DNA from: Lingula anatina
Lineage: Eukaryota; Brachiopoda; Lingulata; Lingulida; Lingulidae
Length of the DNA stretch: 20,713 bases
Reading direction: 5' to 3'
NCBI RefSeq assembly: GCF_001039355.2
Contig: NW_019775784.1
Coordinates: forward strand, 116,086 to 136,798
A program made the translations under genes and the position numbers. Numbering within the stretch: position 1 is the stretch's first letter; each line of letters opens with the position of its first letter. Shown piece after piece: positions 1 to 10,756 of the stretch. A model generated the notes under the pieces. It ran no database searches. It was not told the DNA's origin and saw nothing but the letters and a program-made list of their open reading frames with translations.

Positions 1-158
1 GTTTTATTTATCCAAAGAATCTGTTTAATTGTGCATCCTGTCTTGACTGCAGGTATAAATTTTTCTTTTTGTATATTTATATTTGATTTAATAAAAGTCT
101 TTTTCAGTTAAAGAACTTGTGGTTTTACAGCTCTTTTTCGTCCTTTCCATTACGTTTT

Positions 159-854
159 GGAGGCCATTTTTGTTTTTTTTTTATTCAAATGACTAACTGA
201 GATGTAATAAGTGATTGTAATTTACAAGTATGTATAAATAAACATCCAATGATGAACAATGGTGTGAAGAATATACATACTGATTTGAACGTAATGCTCT
301 TGCTATTCATATAACAAATTGACGGCCATCTTGTACTGTGAAACCTGATCAATATCCTAAACGTATCAACTGGCAAAGAAACACAAGTTTAGTTGTATTT
401 TCACAGTTTTCAAGCTCAGGTGATATAATTTCTTTTTAAAAGTTTGCAAGATATGACAAAGCAGGCTTCGACTGTGGGGCTCGTTGGAGTGCAAATGAAA
501 TTCCGGGAGCTGACACCATCTGCCACCATTTGTAGAATGTCAAAAAACTTTTTTCTCAGAGTTTGGGATCATGGCTAACAAAATATTATAATGAAAATAA
601 ATATAAGTGGCAAAAAAAGTTTTTACAAGACTAAATGTGCAGAAAAACGGACAATTTTTGAATATTTTTTTACATTATACCATATGTTTTGACGGCCATT
701 TTGATGTTTTGCTAAAAGTTACGCACTTAAGTGTATCCAACATTCCTGCTGAGCTCTTCTGATAGGATTAACGTTCAAAGAAGCCCTTAATAAAGTATAC
801 CTTGCGATTTCTGGTCGTTTTTCTATTTTTCCTCATAAATTGACGGCCATATTG
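159..854 (+). repeat. Dispersed motif TTGACGGCCATnTTG, four copies
   Basis: The motif TTGACGGCCAT(C/T/A)TTG occurs at 319-333, 689-703 and 840-854. A looser copy (GGAGGCCATTTTTG) lies at 159-172. All four have the same orientation, and spacing is irregular (about 150 to 370 bp), so this is not a simple tandem array. It may be the surviving core of an old dispersed repeat. The similarity is seen directly; the origin is inference. Confidence 0.5.
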
Positions 855-1841
855 AAAAATGCTCAACGTCTTGGAAGTAGCAACCAAGCTAATTTTGCTT
901 CTCTCGACCTAAAGAATGCATTTCAGCAAAAAAAGTTTACAGGAAAAAACATTGCAGGGTTAGCGTTCTGGCTACTCGACTATCATATAGGCAGTACAAT
1001 TGTACCTGAATATTGTATACTTGTAGGTTGATGATAATTGGCTTATGGTATTCTACCATATTTATACTTTTGCCTCATTTTAAAACTGTCATGGCAACAA
1101 TAACTAGCTAGTCTGGCAGGGACGTCTTGGGATCAAATAGTAAATTAAGTGTAAAAATCTAATACTGTTATTATAAAAAACCCTTAAGCATGTGTAGTGC
1201 ATGTATCATAAAATTTTATACTTGAATACATTAATAAGGCAGTTGTTAGACACACGTTAACTCCATATCATATGATATGTACTACATTAACTAAGTGCAC
1301 TAATAAGTACATAGTGAAGTGTATCCCTATATTGACTGAAAATGATCACCGAGTTACTTTAATAACTTAGAAGTCATACATATAATGGCACTTTAACAAA
1401 ATTAATGTGAACCAGTAAATAGTATAATTGAAGAGCTCTATCAGCTTAATATGCGTATTTAAGGCATATAAGACATGTTAGACTGTTATATGCCAAAAAA
1501 ATTTATCTTCAATTTCATTGCTTTCACTTTAATCATCAAACTATACCATTTCCAGATGTGTTGACAAAATATAAATAATTATCTGCGAATCTGTTTGCAG
1601 GTTCTTAGTTTTTAATTTGAGCATCTGGTAACAGTAAAAGTAGATTTTTTTAGAAATCAAAAGCAGCTTCATAGATTGATTTAACATTAAAAATTTTCTT
1701 GCAGTTTTGGGTAGTATATACCTCAGCAGCTATGGATATTTGCTTACTTATTTATTGCAGTATAAAGGTGTAATACACATTGTATGCCTTATAAATAGTT
1801 GTAGCAGGAATATGGAGCAGTAGAGTGTTTGTACTGTATAG

Positions 1842-1911
<70 letters not shown>
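1842..1911. repeat. Compound microsatellite (ATT)n-(TA)n
   Basis: About seven ATT units run directly into roughly 49 bases of alternating TA (about 1863-1911). This is simple sequence. The open frame read across it on the minus strand, giving a run of Tyr-Ile and Ile residues, is an artefact. Confidence 0.95.
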
Positions 1912-1914
<3 letters not shown>

Positions 1915-2094
1915 TAATCTATAATGCAAAAAAAAAGAAGGAAAAAAGGATCAGTTGGTTGTTGTGAATGAAAAACGTATTCCCTTGATGTGAAAATCAA
2001 ATGGTATCTCAGGCTTTTTAAATGTTGCTTCATTCCATTTTAGGTTTGGGAATTGTAATAGAGTGGTTTGGTGTTGCAGAAAAAAACTGCCATA

Positions 2095-2262
2095 GAGCAC
2101 ATTCAGAAGAGCGGACTAACAGATCTGCAGATCAAATATGGTGACAAATTTTAACAGCTTGCTGCTTAATCCACTAAACGGTGATTATGCAACAAGCATT
2201 CAAGTGGTTTATTGGCCATATTTGATCTGCAGATCTGTGAGTCCGCTGTTCTGAATGTGCTC
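2095..2262. mobile_element. Short foldback (MITE-like) element, 47-bp terminal inverted repeats
   Basis: The left arm 2095-2141 begins GAGCACATTCAGAA. The reverse complement of the right arm 2216-2262 matches it at 45 of 47 positions. The 74-bp interior has no coding capacity. Each end is bordered by ATA, a possible 3-bp target-site duplication. The structure fits a non-autonomous DNA transposon. The arms alone do not identify the superfamily, although a 3-bp duplication would suit PIF/Harbinger-like elements. Arms and flanks are seen; the class is inferred. Confidence 0.75.
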
Positions 2263-5150
2263 ATATAGTCTTTTGACTAGGATATCTGTTGAGTTGCAGC
2301 AAGGATGTGCAGCATCAGTTGGACAAATCTGCATTTGTTTATTTATTCATGTTTCCTGTACCATATGTAATTTATACATGATGCATATTATTTTGATGTC
2401 TTTGCCAGATTTGTTGATATTTTTGGATGTGATGAAAGAATTTAAATGTGCACAGCTTTTTTAACTATAGTTCAATTTTTTCAATAAACCTTGATCTAGT
2501 CCTATTTACAAAAGAAATTGCTACATAAGAATGCTGCATCGATATACATGTACCTGTAGATAGTTGACAAGAACACTGATAAATGCACGTGCTTGCCTGA
2601 TTGTGTGTGGATTTTTGAAGTTCACTTTGTAAATGCTAACTACATACTGACATTTTATCAAATTGAATTTTTGTAAATGTCTGCTCAGGCCTATGGACTC
2701 ACACATATTTTTCAAATAAGTAAGACAGGTGTGATAAATATATTTTGACAATCAGCAGGCATCCATAAATGAGTGTACAAACATCATTCCTGTTCCCATC
2801 AGATTCAACTTAAATCAAAGTTTCTCCTGGATGGGAGGTTATGTAACGTAGAGGAATCGCAAAGGTTCTAAACCTCAGATTTTTTTTCAATCCAGATTTT
2901 GTCATTCAGATACATGCGTGTGTATTCATTGACTGGCCTCCCAGATGTGCATCTTTTAATGCTGCAAGATCAGTTGCATGTCATGGTATGGCATTGTCTA
3001 TCACATCTGGGTTATGCATCTATAATATTATCTTCTCATATATATACTAATATGTATTGATGTGATATTTTAACTTTCATTATGTAACATTTATCTAAGA
3101 GGGTCTTCATGTTGGAGTAAAGGATTTTCACCAGGATTTACACAAAGAAATAGCCCTTTGAAATTTAACAAGATGAGATCAGCGTTTCCATGTATGTGTG
3201 TAACACATGCTATTTGTATTTTGTGTGAAATGATAAAATTTTACAAATATTCTTGGCAGCTTTTGTGGGCTTATGTGCAGAATTATGTATAGACTTGAAT
3301 TAGCTCATGTTTAAAACACTAAATTTCCAGTGGAAAACAAACTGAAGGAATTTTTTTTCCAAAACAGAATGGCAGATTTGACTTCATTCACTCCAAATAA
3401 TAGGTAAGAATCATTCTAAGGCATATGCAGTAGTGCTGCAAAATTTGTCTTTGTGTTCATAGTTTTTCAAGATTCTTTAGAAGTGGGGATGGAAATGGAG
3501 GTGTCATACACCTACTTCATCATTTGTGTCTTACAGGTACAGTGCATATATGCAAACACTTATTGTTTATAGATCTTGATGTTTTTCAATTTTATACAGG
3601 CATACTGGTATAATGGATTCATGATCTGACAACAGATTTTTTCCGCAACTTTGCAATGCTGGAAGCCCAAAATCTTTTTAGAACACTGATCTTATGCCCA
3701 GTTATTTGTAATTTGAAAAAATGTGGATAGAAGTAATTGGTGTTGACTGAAATCACCTCAGTGAGTTATATAAATGTGGTAAGAAATTTGTCTGAGCTGC
3801 TTACAGCAATGCTGTTATGTGTGAGTGTTTGTCTCAGCATAACGTATGTGTAGTGAATGTGTAGTGTGTATATGTAAAATCTTTTTTTGGACTTCAGACT
3901 GTAAAGTGTAAGAAAATGGTGCTGCCGTAATGTCATGTTTTATTTTACTTATTCGTTTATTATTTTATTTACTTTGAAAAAGAAAATAAAAACTTTTGTC
4001 AAATGAACATGCATTTGTCACAATTTTCTTCACTGCATGGATCACTTATAAATACTGATTAGTAATGTGACTTAATTACTGATCTCATTGGATCAGAGGG
4101 TGCATGAGAATAGTCTGAAGGTTCAATAGTCCGGAAATTTACTACAGAACCAACAAACACTACGGGCCAACAAACACTTTTATTTAAAAACTGATGAAAA
4201 TGTTACAATTTTTTTTTGACAAATGAACCTTGGACTATCGAGACGTACCCAGATCAGAGATGTAGCACATGTGAATGACACATATTTAAGCCATGAAATT
4301 GCATGCAAAACATGTTGATCTCTAGGCCTCCTGAGAAAAAAAAACTTACCAAAAAGAAAGAAAAATAATTCCATTACACCACATATTAACTATCTTTCCT
4401 ATGATTAGCAGAACATTTTTGGCCAAGGTTTCAAAAGAAATTTCCTTATTTACAGTAGGCTGCACACCTCGGGCATAAATTTTGGGACCAGAAAATTTCT
4501 CCTCTTGTGACGCAAACAAATTAGCTGGGCAGTTTTGTAATCATATTAAATTTCAATAAAGAACCAAAGGAAAAAAAACTTTCCGGGGCATTGCAGTGGC
4601 AGATTTAGGAGGGTGTCAGGGGGTCCTGACCCCCCCCCCCCCCCTTCAATTTCTGGAAAAAAAAACACCAATGGTCCACTCTTGAAATTAGAATTTTGAC
4701 TAGCTGAATCATAGTTCTAACACACAATCATTCAAATCTATAAAAATCCAGTCAAAATTACGAAAACTCGGAAAACATGTACCAGTACGAGTAGTACAAA
4801 ACCTGCAAAGCTGATTTCACGTTGACACTAAACTTGGCTCCAGTATAGAAGGCCTACCGAGGGGATAATAGTTCAAATGAAAAGCTTGGTATAATTCCCC
4901 TGGGAATATAAATTAATGCGGTTCCATATGATGATGGAAGCAAACGGCTATGAATTCAGGCAGAAAGGCTTATAAACGACTGTATTTATCAATGAAAAAC
5001 CAGTGCATTTAGTATCAGTAATTCCAAACTGAATAGCCAGGAGATACCAATAATCCTGTAATTGCTCCCTTCAGTGGCTAACTACGATGAATAAGAGAGA
5101 GACGATAAGTCCGCTTTCGTTATGTCAAAATAAATTCCGTCATTGACACA
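2263..5150. other. Intergenic stretch, no supported gene
   Basis: No frame here shows a domain, biased composition or matching splice signals. AATAAA hexamers at 2482-2487 and 3984-3989 are expected by chance in such AT-rich DNA. A G-run facing a C-run is listed separately at about 4612-4644. Otherwise I see only AT-rich unique-looking sequence. Confidence 0.6.
4612..4644. repeat. G-run/C-run hairpin with poly(C) tract
   Basis: A short GTCAGGGGGTCCTGAC segment is followed by 15 consecutive C (4630-4644). GGGGGTC and GACCCCC can pair around a two-base loop. Similar G or C homopolymers occur at 6379-6391, 9638-9654 and 20695-20713. They may mark one dispersed repeat type that ends in poly(G), but that is inference. 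Confidence 0.6.
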
Positions 5151-5158
5151 GGATGTTG

Positions 5159-5290
5159 TTTCCCGCGAAAATGACTTAACGCGGGAAAACGCATGCGCCC
5201 TGTAGAGTAACTGTTCGCGCCTTTTAGGTCATGTGATCAGTTTATTGACATAAGCCAAAGCCCTTTAAAGCAATCCGGCAATTTGATTGG
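5159..5290 (+). promoter_or_regulatory. Promoter of the zinc-finger gene: paired E2F-like sites, NRF1-like site, inverted CCAAT
   Basis: TTTCCCGCG (5159-5167) and CGCGGGAAA (5180-5188) are a perfect 9-bp inverted pair separated by 12 bases, and each matches the E2F consensus TTTSSCGC. GCATGCGCC immediately after (5191-5199) resembles an NRF1 site, and ATTGG at about 5286-5290 is an inverted CCAAT box. No TATA box is obvious. The block lies 130-260 bp before the start codon at 5420, and it is the most CpG-containing part of the left half of the window. The motifs are seen; E2F control and expression linked to the cell cycle are inferred from them. Confidence 0.55.
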
Positions 5291-5419
5291 CTCTTAACGC
5301 CTGGCCTTCACACACTGCAATCTTTGTGTACTATACCGGCTTGAGACCACAAAGAGAAAGAAAAACTGACAGGTCTCTGATTTTTTTCAGATTCTCGTCG
5401 TTTTTCGTCGACTAGCACA

Positions 5420-6820
5420 ATGGCAGCGATGCAGTTTGAAAGTCGGATGTACCCAGATATGGGCTCCCGACCCAAAAGGCTGCGACACGACTCGCAAAGG
5501 GGAAATACAGAGGCTTTTAGCATGGGTCAGAAATCCTTAGAGCTTCAAGGTGTTATCCGGGTGCTGAAAAATTACAACGATTATGAAGGTGGAATAAACT
5601 GCAGTGTTTGTGGTGAGTTTGGATAATTTTACACTTATTTTACTTTCATATTGTCATATACGTGAAATTGGTTGTGGGGTAATTAGTCAAAGAACCGTAA
5701 TTGCAATTTAGACGATGGCCATGTGTTTCGGACTTTAACTTGCTTTGTTTGTGCACTGATCAAATCAGATTATCTCGCAGACGGGATAAAATCAAACCAC
5801 TTAACCCAGATCACACAGTGCTAGGGTAGTGAATCAATAATATAGGCCATATTTTCTGGCTTAAATTACATCATTAGGTATTTAATTAGAATATTTTTTC
5901 TGACTCTGTGGGAAAACCACGAGGTCGATGAATATTCATGAGCGTGTTCCATACAAAACATATGCTGCTATAAATAGGAAGTAGGTCATGGAAACATCTG
6001 CCGCTTGTATTCAATTTAAGTTGGAAGCCTAATGGTTATATTGTTCGGTGAAAATGGCAGTAGGTCCTACATTGAAGACCAGTAAGTAATAGACAATAAC
6101 TCACAGAGAAACAATTTAAATCTTTTTCTATAAAATTGATTAGCGCATAAAGCACTGGAATAGTGTTGAGGCTTACTTTGACATATCCAGGAGTTGATTT
6201 AGAGATATAAAGTCATTAGGTTATATATTTAAAGATGCGTTCATAACCTCAGGGCCCCAAACTAGGAAAATGTCATGAAATAGTTCTGATCAGGACTACA
6301 AACCATGGCAAGACGTTAAAACTTTTCAGTGTCATGTCCTTATGTTTTTATTCCAGTGCGTAGCCATAAGCTCAAAATGGGGGGGGGGGGGCAAAACCAT
6401 TCAGAAATTTCTGTTGACAGCTCTTTTCCACATTGCTTTACTGATTAAAATCAGTCATATGTAAAAGATGTGCATTCATATTTTTATTTTCCAGGTAAGC
6501 TGTATAAGAGCAAGGTATGTTTTACCAAGCATTTATGGGAGCACACAGTCTACTGGGATCAGTTTGCTGGGGAGAAAAACCATGATCGCGTTCTCTCCAT
6601 TCAAGCTGCACTCATTCTATATAGTGGTAACCATGGCTACACAGAAGAAGACGCCAACATGCTTTCATTTCTTCTTGTGACTTCTCCACATAACGAGAAA
6701 AAGCAGAAAGATTACAATGGCAACGAGGCAAAGCTCCACAACAGAAATGAGCGCAAGCAGTCATCGCCACTTAAACGAAAACGTCCATCCAGTGAGACGG
6801 ATGATGAAGACAGCCAGTGA
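5420..6820 (+). CDS. Single C2H2 zinc-finger protein, two exons (5420-5612, 6495-6820)
   Basis: The ATG at 5420 sits in a good context (CACAATGG). Exon 1 gives 64 codons plus one base and ends at a strong donor (G|GTGAGT, intron from 5613). The acceptor TTTTATTTTCCAG ends at 6494, and joining G to GT restores a Gly codon. The product is 172 residues. The junction falls inside a C2H2 finger: Cys61 and Cys64 come from exon 1, His77 and His81 from exon 2, matching C-x2-C-x12-H-x3-H exactly, with the distinctive run TKHLWEH. A mostly helical-looking segment follows (about 82-125). The C-terminus has a basic cluster LKRKRP, a likely nuclear localisation signal, and an acidic end. I infer a nuclear protein that binds nucleic acid or protein. 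I do not recognise the family name. The intron (882 nt) contains a poly(G) tract. The finger being restored only by splicing makes the gene model firm. Confidence 0.85.
6379..6391 (+). repeat. Poly(G) tract inside the zinc-finger gene intron
   Basis: Thirteen consecutive G follow CATAAGCTCAAAAT, about 100 bases before the exon 2 acceptor. It is one of several G or C homopolymers in the window and is probably the end of a dispersed repeat. No function is visible. Confidence 0.8.
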
Positions 6821-7516
6821 CTAGAGTGTGGTTAAAAAACAGTTGAAAATGTAAATATTGAAAAGCATTATTGTACATAACAAACCTGTAATATATGTGA
6901 ATATGTACATAGTGAAAACAAAACATGGAACAAGATAGGAGAGAGACTTGAAATAGAATCTGGTGGAACATGAGCAAAGAGAATGATTTTAGACATACAT
7001 CACATGTCTTACTGTCGAGGAGATAAAGTGGAACAAAGATGGACTTGTTTCTTCAGGTGGATTTTGCTTCTGTGTGAAAAGAACGTTTTGCAGTCTTCGA
7101 ATTTCAGTCACAAAAGGTGAAATCTTCGGTTGAAGTACTGTTATTACATTTGTTAGGACAATTGTTTTTGCTCATTGTTTTTTATGACAGACAAATGATT
7201 GATACAGAGCCAGGTGCATCATTTATTGCCAATACATTAATATGCCATATTGTTGAATTTTTGTCATAGTCATAGCTTCTATTTTTTGCGGATTTACTTT
7301 TCATTGGTTGAAAAAAGCTGTTATTCGTGAAGAAAATTGCCATTGGTTTTGATGAATAGGTGATAGGGCTGAAAATGTTAACTTTAATGATATGTTGTAT
7401 ACCTGGGTGGATGGGGGGGAGGTGATATATACCTAGGATTTGAAGGAAATCGCTATACATCTGAAAAGTCTCTTGTAACATTTAATTGTTGGGTACATTG
7501 TTGAATTAAGTTTGCC

Positions 7517-7522
7517 AATAAA
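7517..7522 (+). terminator. Likely poly(A) signal of the zinc-finger gene
   Basis: AATAAA about 700 bases after the stop codon at 6818-6820, in AT-rich sequence without open frames, is the first canonical hexamer in the 3' region. A second AATAAA at 8140-8145 could serve a longer transcript. Use of either is inferred. Confidence 0.5.
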
Positions 7523-8589
7523 CACTTAATGATGAGCTAGTCAAGAACTGTATCTTATATGTTTAAGTAAGTGCATGTGGATCCTATGTATAAAATTCTC
7601 TTTGGTGTGCACTCTTAAATGATTTATTTCATTTTTGTTTAATTTATTATTTCATTTTAGTGGATTTGATACTGTAACAACACTTGTGACAGTTCTTGGT
7701 GGACACATGGTTTGTTTGTTTTAACTTCTTTTGAAATCATTTATCCCATACTTAACTATATTCTGTGTGGGGAAATTGTCTGACATGATGTAGACTGCAT
7801 TGTATAATTATATTTGATTTTTGCATCTGTTTTATGATTAGAAACAAAGAATAGACTAGGTCCACTTTAGATTCATAACATTATTTGAGTGTCTATTTCC
7901 AAATATATCATATAAGATTTCAATACAGGAGTAAAAAATAGATATATTTCACACTTTGACATTTTTCCTGACAGAGAGGATAAACTGGAATGATTTTTCT
8001 ATTTAAAGCAGTTTTTCATATACTATTTCTACAATTGCTAACCCACACTATATTAGTGTAGGAGTTCCAATAATTTGGTTTGCATTGCAAAGATAAAGAC
8101 ATGCAACGAGTATTTTTGTATCAGTTTATGTGTATGCTTAATAAAAAGCAAAATTACATTTAATTGACTGTATTTTGTTTTAGTTGATGAAATTTTGCAA
8201 CCTTGTTTTAGCTTAGACTGAGTTGTAGCAGAGGGGACTTCACATGAGAATAAGCCTTTGAAATACCCCTATATACTCATATATATTTTAAATAGTTATT
8301 ATTTTATTTTATTTTTTTTAACTGGCACATATTCGTGTCTCTTAGTGTGTTTTGTGAACAGCAAATGTGAGCTCGTAATATTGGATTGGATTCTTTATTG
8401 ATACACCTTCACAAATAAGGTACAATCAAAGACAATTACATCTAACTACAACAGTACGAACAAGTATATAAATAAATATACATGATTTCAATATTGTTAA
8501 GTGTAGTTGATGTGCCAGTGCAAATGGCTGGTCTTCTCTAACGCAATGTTGTTATTGTTTCTGTCACATTAGTATTACTTGTTACAGCA
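7523..8589. other. Intergenic stretch, no supported gene
   Basis: AT-rich sequence without a convincing coding region. A segment at about 8387-8440 (TTCTTTATTGATACA...) looks on the minus strand like a 3' end with AATAAAGAATCC. It could be the tail of a retroposon, but no coding part accompanies it. Confidence 0.5.
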
Positions 8590-8762
8590 ATGGATGTCCG
8601 GGGTCCCAAATGATTAGTACAGGCTAGGGATGGCGGAGTATTGGGTTAGTATATTGGACGAATGTCGCCTGTGCAGAGTAATGGGGAACGGACACCGGTG
8701 TGACAGGAATCGTAGTCCTTACAATGGAAGTCCGGGTTCCCATATGATTACTACAGGTTATG

Positions 8763-9475
8763 CCCCTATTTCACACCGACTACAAACAACATGAACCGGA
8801 AAAAATGAGAAATTTTAGGAATCGTGAGGATTGGTATAATTTTGCACATTTCTAGTAGAAATCTTGACCCTGTCACCCTGAGCTTCAGAGATAACTTGAC
8901 ACTAAGTTATCTCTGATGCTCAGGGTTGACCCTGTAGGATTCAGTTAAGAATTTGTTTAGATAGACTTTAGAATATTCGTGGGACTCCGTTTGAACAGCA
9001 CGAATGTTGTCAAGAGACATGGAAGATTTGCAAGAATGACTTAGGACAACGTCACGAATATTTTTATTGAGTTAAGTGAAAGCTAAGTATTTGTCGAATG
9101 CTCCAACGATTGTGACACAATTATAAATGCAGTCATGACTGTTCTTGAAATTTCGAGGAATGTTCCCTTAAGAGATGAACAAAAAGCCCCTGCTTTACAG
9201 AATCGGAAAGGCTAAAAATGCACAAGGTTAACATATCTGAGAATGTACGACGGATTTGTTAAGAAGTGACCAAGATATTTTTTGCATTCGGGAGTTCAAG
9301 ACCAAAATTTGAACAGCTTGAAACTTTTTTACCGATTTCATGAACCCTCAAAGATTGCAAGAACTGACTGAGAAGAAATAAGAATCAGTTAAGAATTTAA
9401 CACGATTAAGGTAAGTACCCTGGGGTTTATCAATTCCTGGAATTTCGTGGTATTCGTGGTCGGTGTGCAATAAGG
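8763..9475. mobile_element. ~713-bp inverted-repeat element (non-autonomous DNA transposon-like)
   Basis: The left end CCCCTATTTCACACCGAC (8763-8780) matches the reverse complement of the right end (9458-9475) at 16 of 18 positions. The interior has no coding capacity. Flanks read ..GGTTAT before and TATAGGTTA after, so TAT or GGTTA may be the target duplication; I cannot decide which. The interruption of the second tandem unit independently supports insertion. Superfamily not recognised. Confidence 0.65.
8875..8926. repeat. Near-perfect hairpin flanked by 10-bp direct repeats
   Basis: The arms 8875-8897 and 8904-8926 are complementary at 22 of 23 positions around a 6-base loop (GACACT). TTGACCCTGT lies directly on both sides (8864-8873 and 8926-8935). 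The hairpin sits inside the larger inverted-repeat element. It could be a nested miniature insertion with a target duplication or the product of template switching during replication. Confidence 0.8.
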
Positions 9476-9637
9476 GTATAGGTTAGTATATGGGACGAAT
9501 GTCAGCCGTACAAAGTAATGGGGAATGGACTACCGTTCCCAGCTGAGTACATTCCTGTGAATGGGGAAATATAAGGAAGCTTTACCGGATATCTATGTGA
9601 TTAAGACGCGTGTACGCGCGTTAGACAATTATTTTAT

Positions 9638-9654
9638 GGGGGGGGGGGGGGGGG
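9638..9654 (+). repeat. Poly(G) tract
   Basis: Seventeen consecutive G followed by TACTTTTAAATTTACAGGGG. It lies just before the first unit of the gene array. Confidence 0.9.
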
Positions 9655-9703
9655 TACTTTTAAATTTACAGGGGTTTACGTGCCATTGTACCGCCCCTTC
9701 CCC

Positions 9704-10085
9704 ATCCACGATTGGCCTTTTAAATAAAGTGTTGCTTTTTTAAATATTAAAGGTACTTAAGGTGTAAAATGCTATCAATCCGACCAATTAAGAAACAAAG
9801 CAAGAGCAAGTAAACGGATTTTATGTGTGTGTGTGTGTTTAAATAGGTTGACAGGTATTTAATTTGCTGTTGCTAGAGTGCACATATTTTAGATCCCTTC
9901 AATTTACATATATTAGAAAATCTTATGTCTATGGATTTCAAATTAAAGTCAGATAAAAGATATGCTCTGAAATTTTAATTCTTTGTAGCCATGACTTGTG
10001 GCAGAAACACCTTTTTGAAAATAAACACATCTAGGCTTGATTTTACGTTCTGGCTGAACCGCAGTTCACTTTTCTTCCCCAAACA
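9704..10085 (+). repeat. Distal upstream module of array unit A
   Basis: Starts near GATTGGCCTTTTAAATAAA and contains CTTTGTAGCCATGACTTG (9981-9998). Recognisably homologous blocks lie upstream of B (about 12140-12530) and C (about 15620-16085), in the same order and orientation relative to the gene. It marks the 5' edge of the duplicated unit and may include distal regulatory sequence, although no specific site is identified. Confidence 0.65.
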
Positions 10086-10101
10086 GAACTTTTTGCTTCA
10101 C

Positions 10102-10446
10102 TTAAAGGGATAATAACTCTTCGTATGAGGTCTATATTTCACAATAAAAACACTGTGAATAACTCATAGAAATATAATATATTCTGTTTTACGACAAAAA
10201 CAGGAGTTACAGCTATTATTCTGATATCTGAGCTTGTCTTCAGACCACGTGACCTCCATATATGGTTATACTCTGTTATAATCTCTTAAGAGATTTTAAC
10301 AAAAAAAAAAACAAACTTTTTAGAAAAAAACAGGGACTAACTTTGAATGTAAAAATGGATTCATTAACCATTGATAAGTATGGGAAAATTGTTTTCTCCA
10401 GGAAAATTCATTTTTTGGCCAAAACGAAGAGTTATTATCCCTTTAA
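10102..10446. mobile_element. MITE with perfect 23-bp inverted ends starting TTAA
   Basis: The left end 10102-10124 begins TTAAAGGGATAATAACTC, and the right end 10424-10446 is its exact reverse complement over 23 bases. Both outer ends are TTAA, as expected of piggyBac-type target sites. The 299-bp interior has no transposase. The sequence AAAGGGATAATAACTC resembles repeat ends I recall from other invertebrate genomes. The perfect arms suggest a young insertion. It sits about 450 bp upstream of gene A, between its distal module and its promoter. The piggyBac assignment is inference. Confidence 0.75.
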
Positions 10447-10479
10447 TAACGTCTATCAGATTTCTACTTAGTAATGTCT

Positions 10480-10756
10480 GAACAAGGTCGTAATTTTCTA
10501 AAAAAAACGTTTACACGCCTTAGGGAGAAAATTACAGGTTTTTGAAGGTTAAACGATTTATACCTACATATCCATCTACAAAAACACGTCAATTTAGTGC
10601 CGTAACGACCTGGCAGGAACGCGAAAAGAAACATTGCACACACGATTGTGAGCACGTTCGCCACAGTCACGCGTGAAATATTTTCATAATATTACGCAAT
10701 CGGTAGCTTCTTAAGATTCAAAACGAATGGTAAGTTTTGACAATAAAGCAGCAGTA

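Larger units (their letters stand above)
1..2094. other. Non-coding stretch, no supported gene
   Basis: The open frames here are all under about 95 codons, carry no recognisable domain, and several run through microsatellite DNA. An AATAAA at 89-94 could be the poly(A) signal of a + strand gene lying before the window, but nothing coding is visible to support that. The stretch holds a recurrent GACGGCCAT motif and one microsatellite, both listed separately. Confidence 0.6.
8590..9560 (+). repeat. ~134-bp tandem duplication, second unit split by an insertion
   Basis: Unit 1 (8590-8723) starts ATGGATGTCCGGGGTCCC and contains TTAGTATATTGGACGAATGTC-type sequence. Unit 2 starts at 8724 (ATGGAAGTCCGGGTTCCC) and matches to about 8760. 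It resumes at about 9480 with TTAGTATATGGGACGAATGTC and AAAGTAATGGGGAATGG. The interruption is the inverted-repeat element at 8763-9475. Similarity between the units is clear by eye, with scattered substitutions. Confidence 0.7.

Noticed and set aside
1752-2033. 93-codon minus-strand open frame
   Set aside because: Its middle is the (ATT)n/(TA)n microsatellite translated as Tyr-Ile and Ile runs; no domain and no splice support.
6470-6820. 116-codon frame starting in the intron of the zinc-finger gene
   Set aside because: The first eight codons are intron and pyrimidine tract; the finger needs the two cysteines of exon 1, so the spliced model is better.
8387-8440. Possible minus-strand retroposon 3' end with an AATAAA
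   Set aside because: Only the tail-like segment is visible, with no coding part or target duplication; too weak to annotate.
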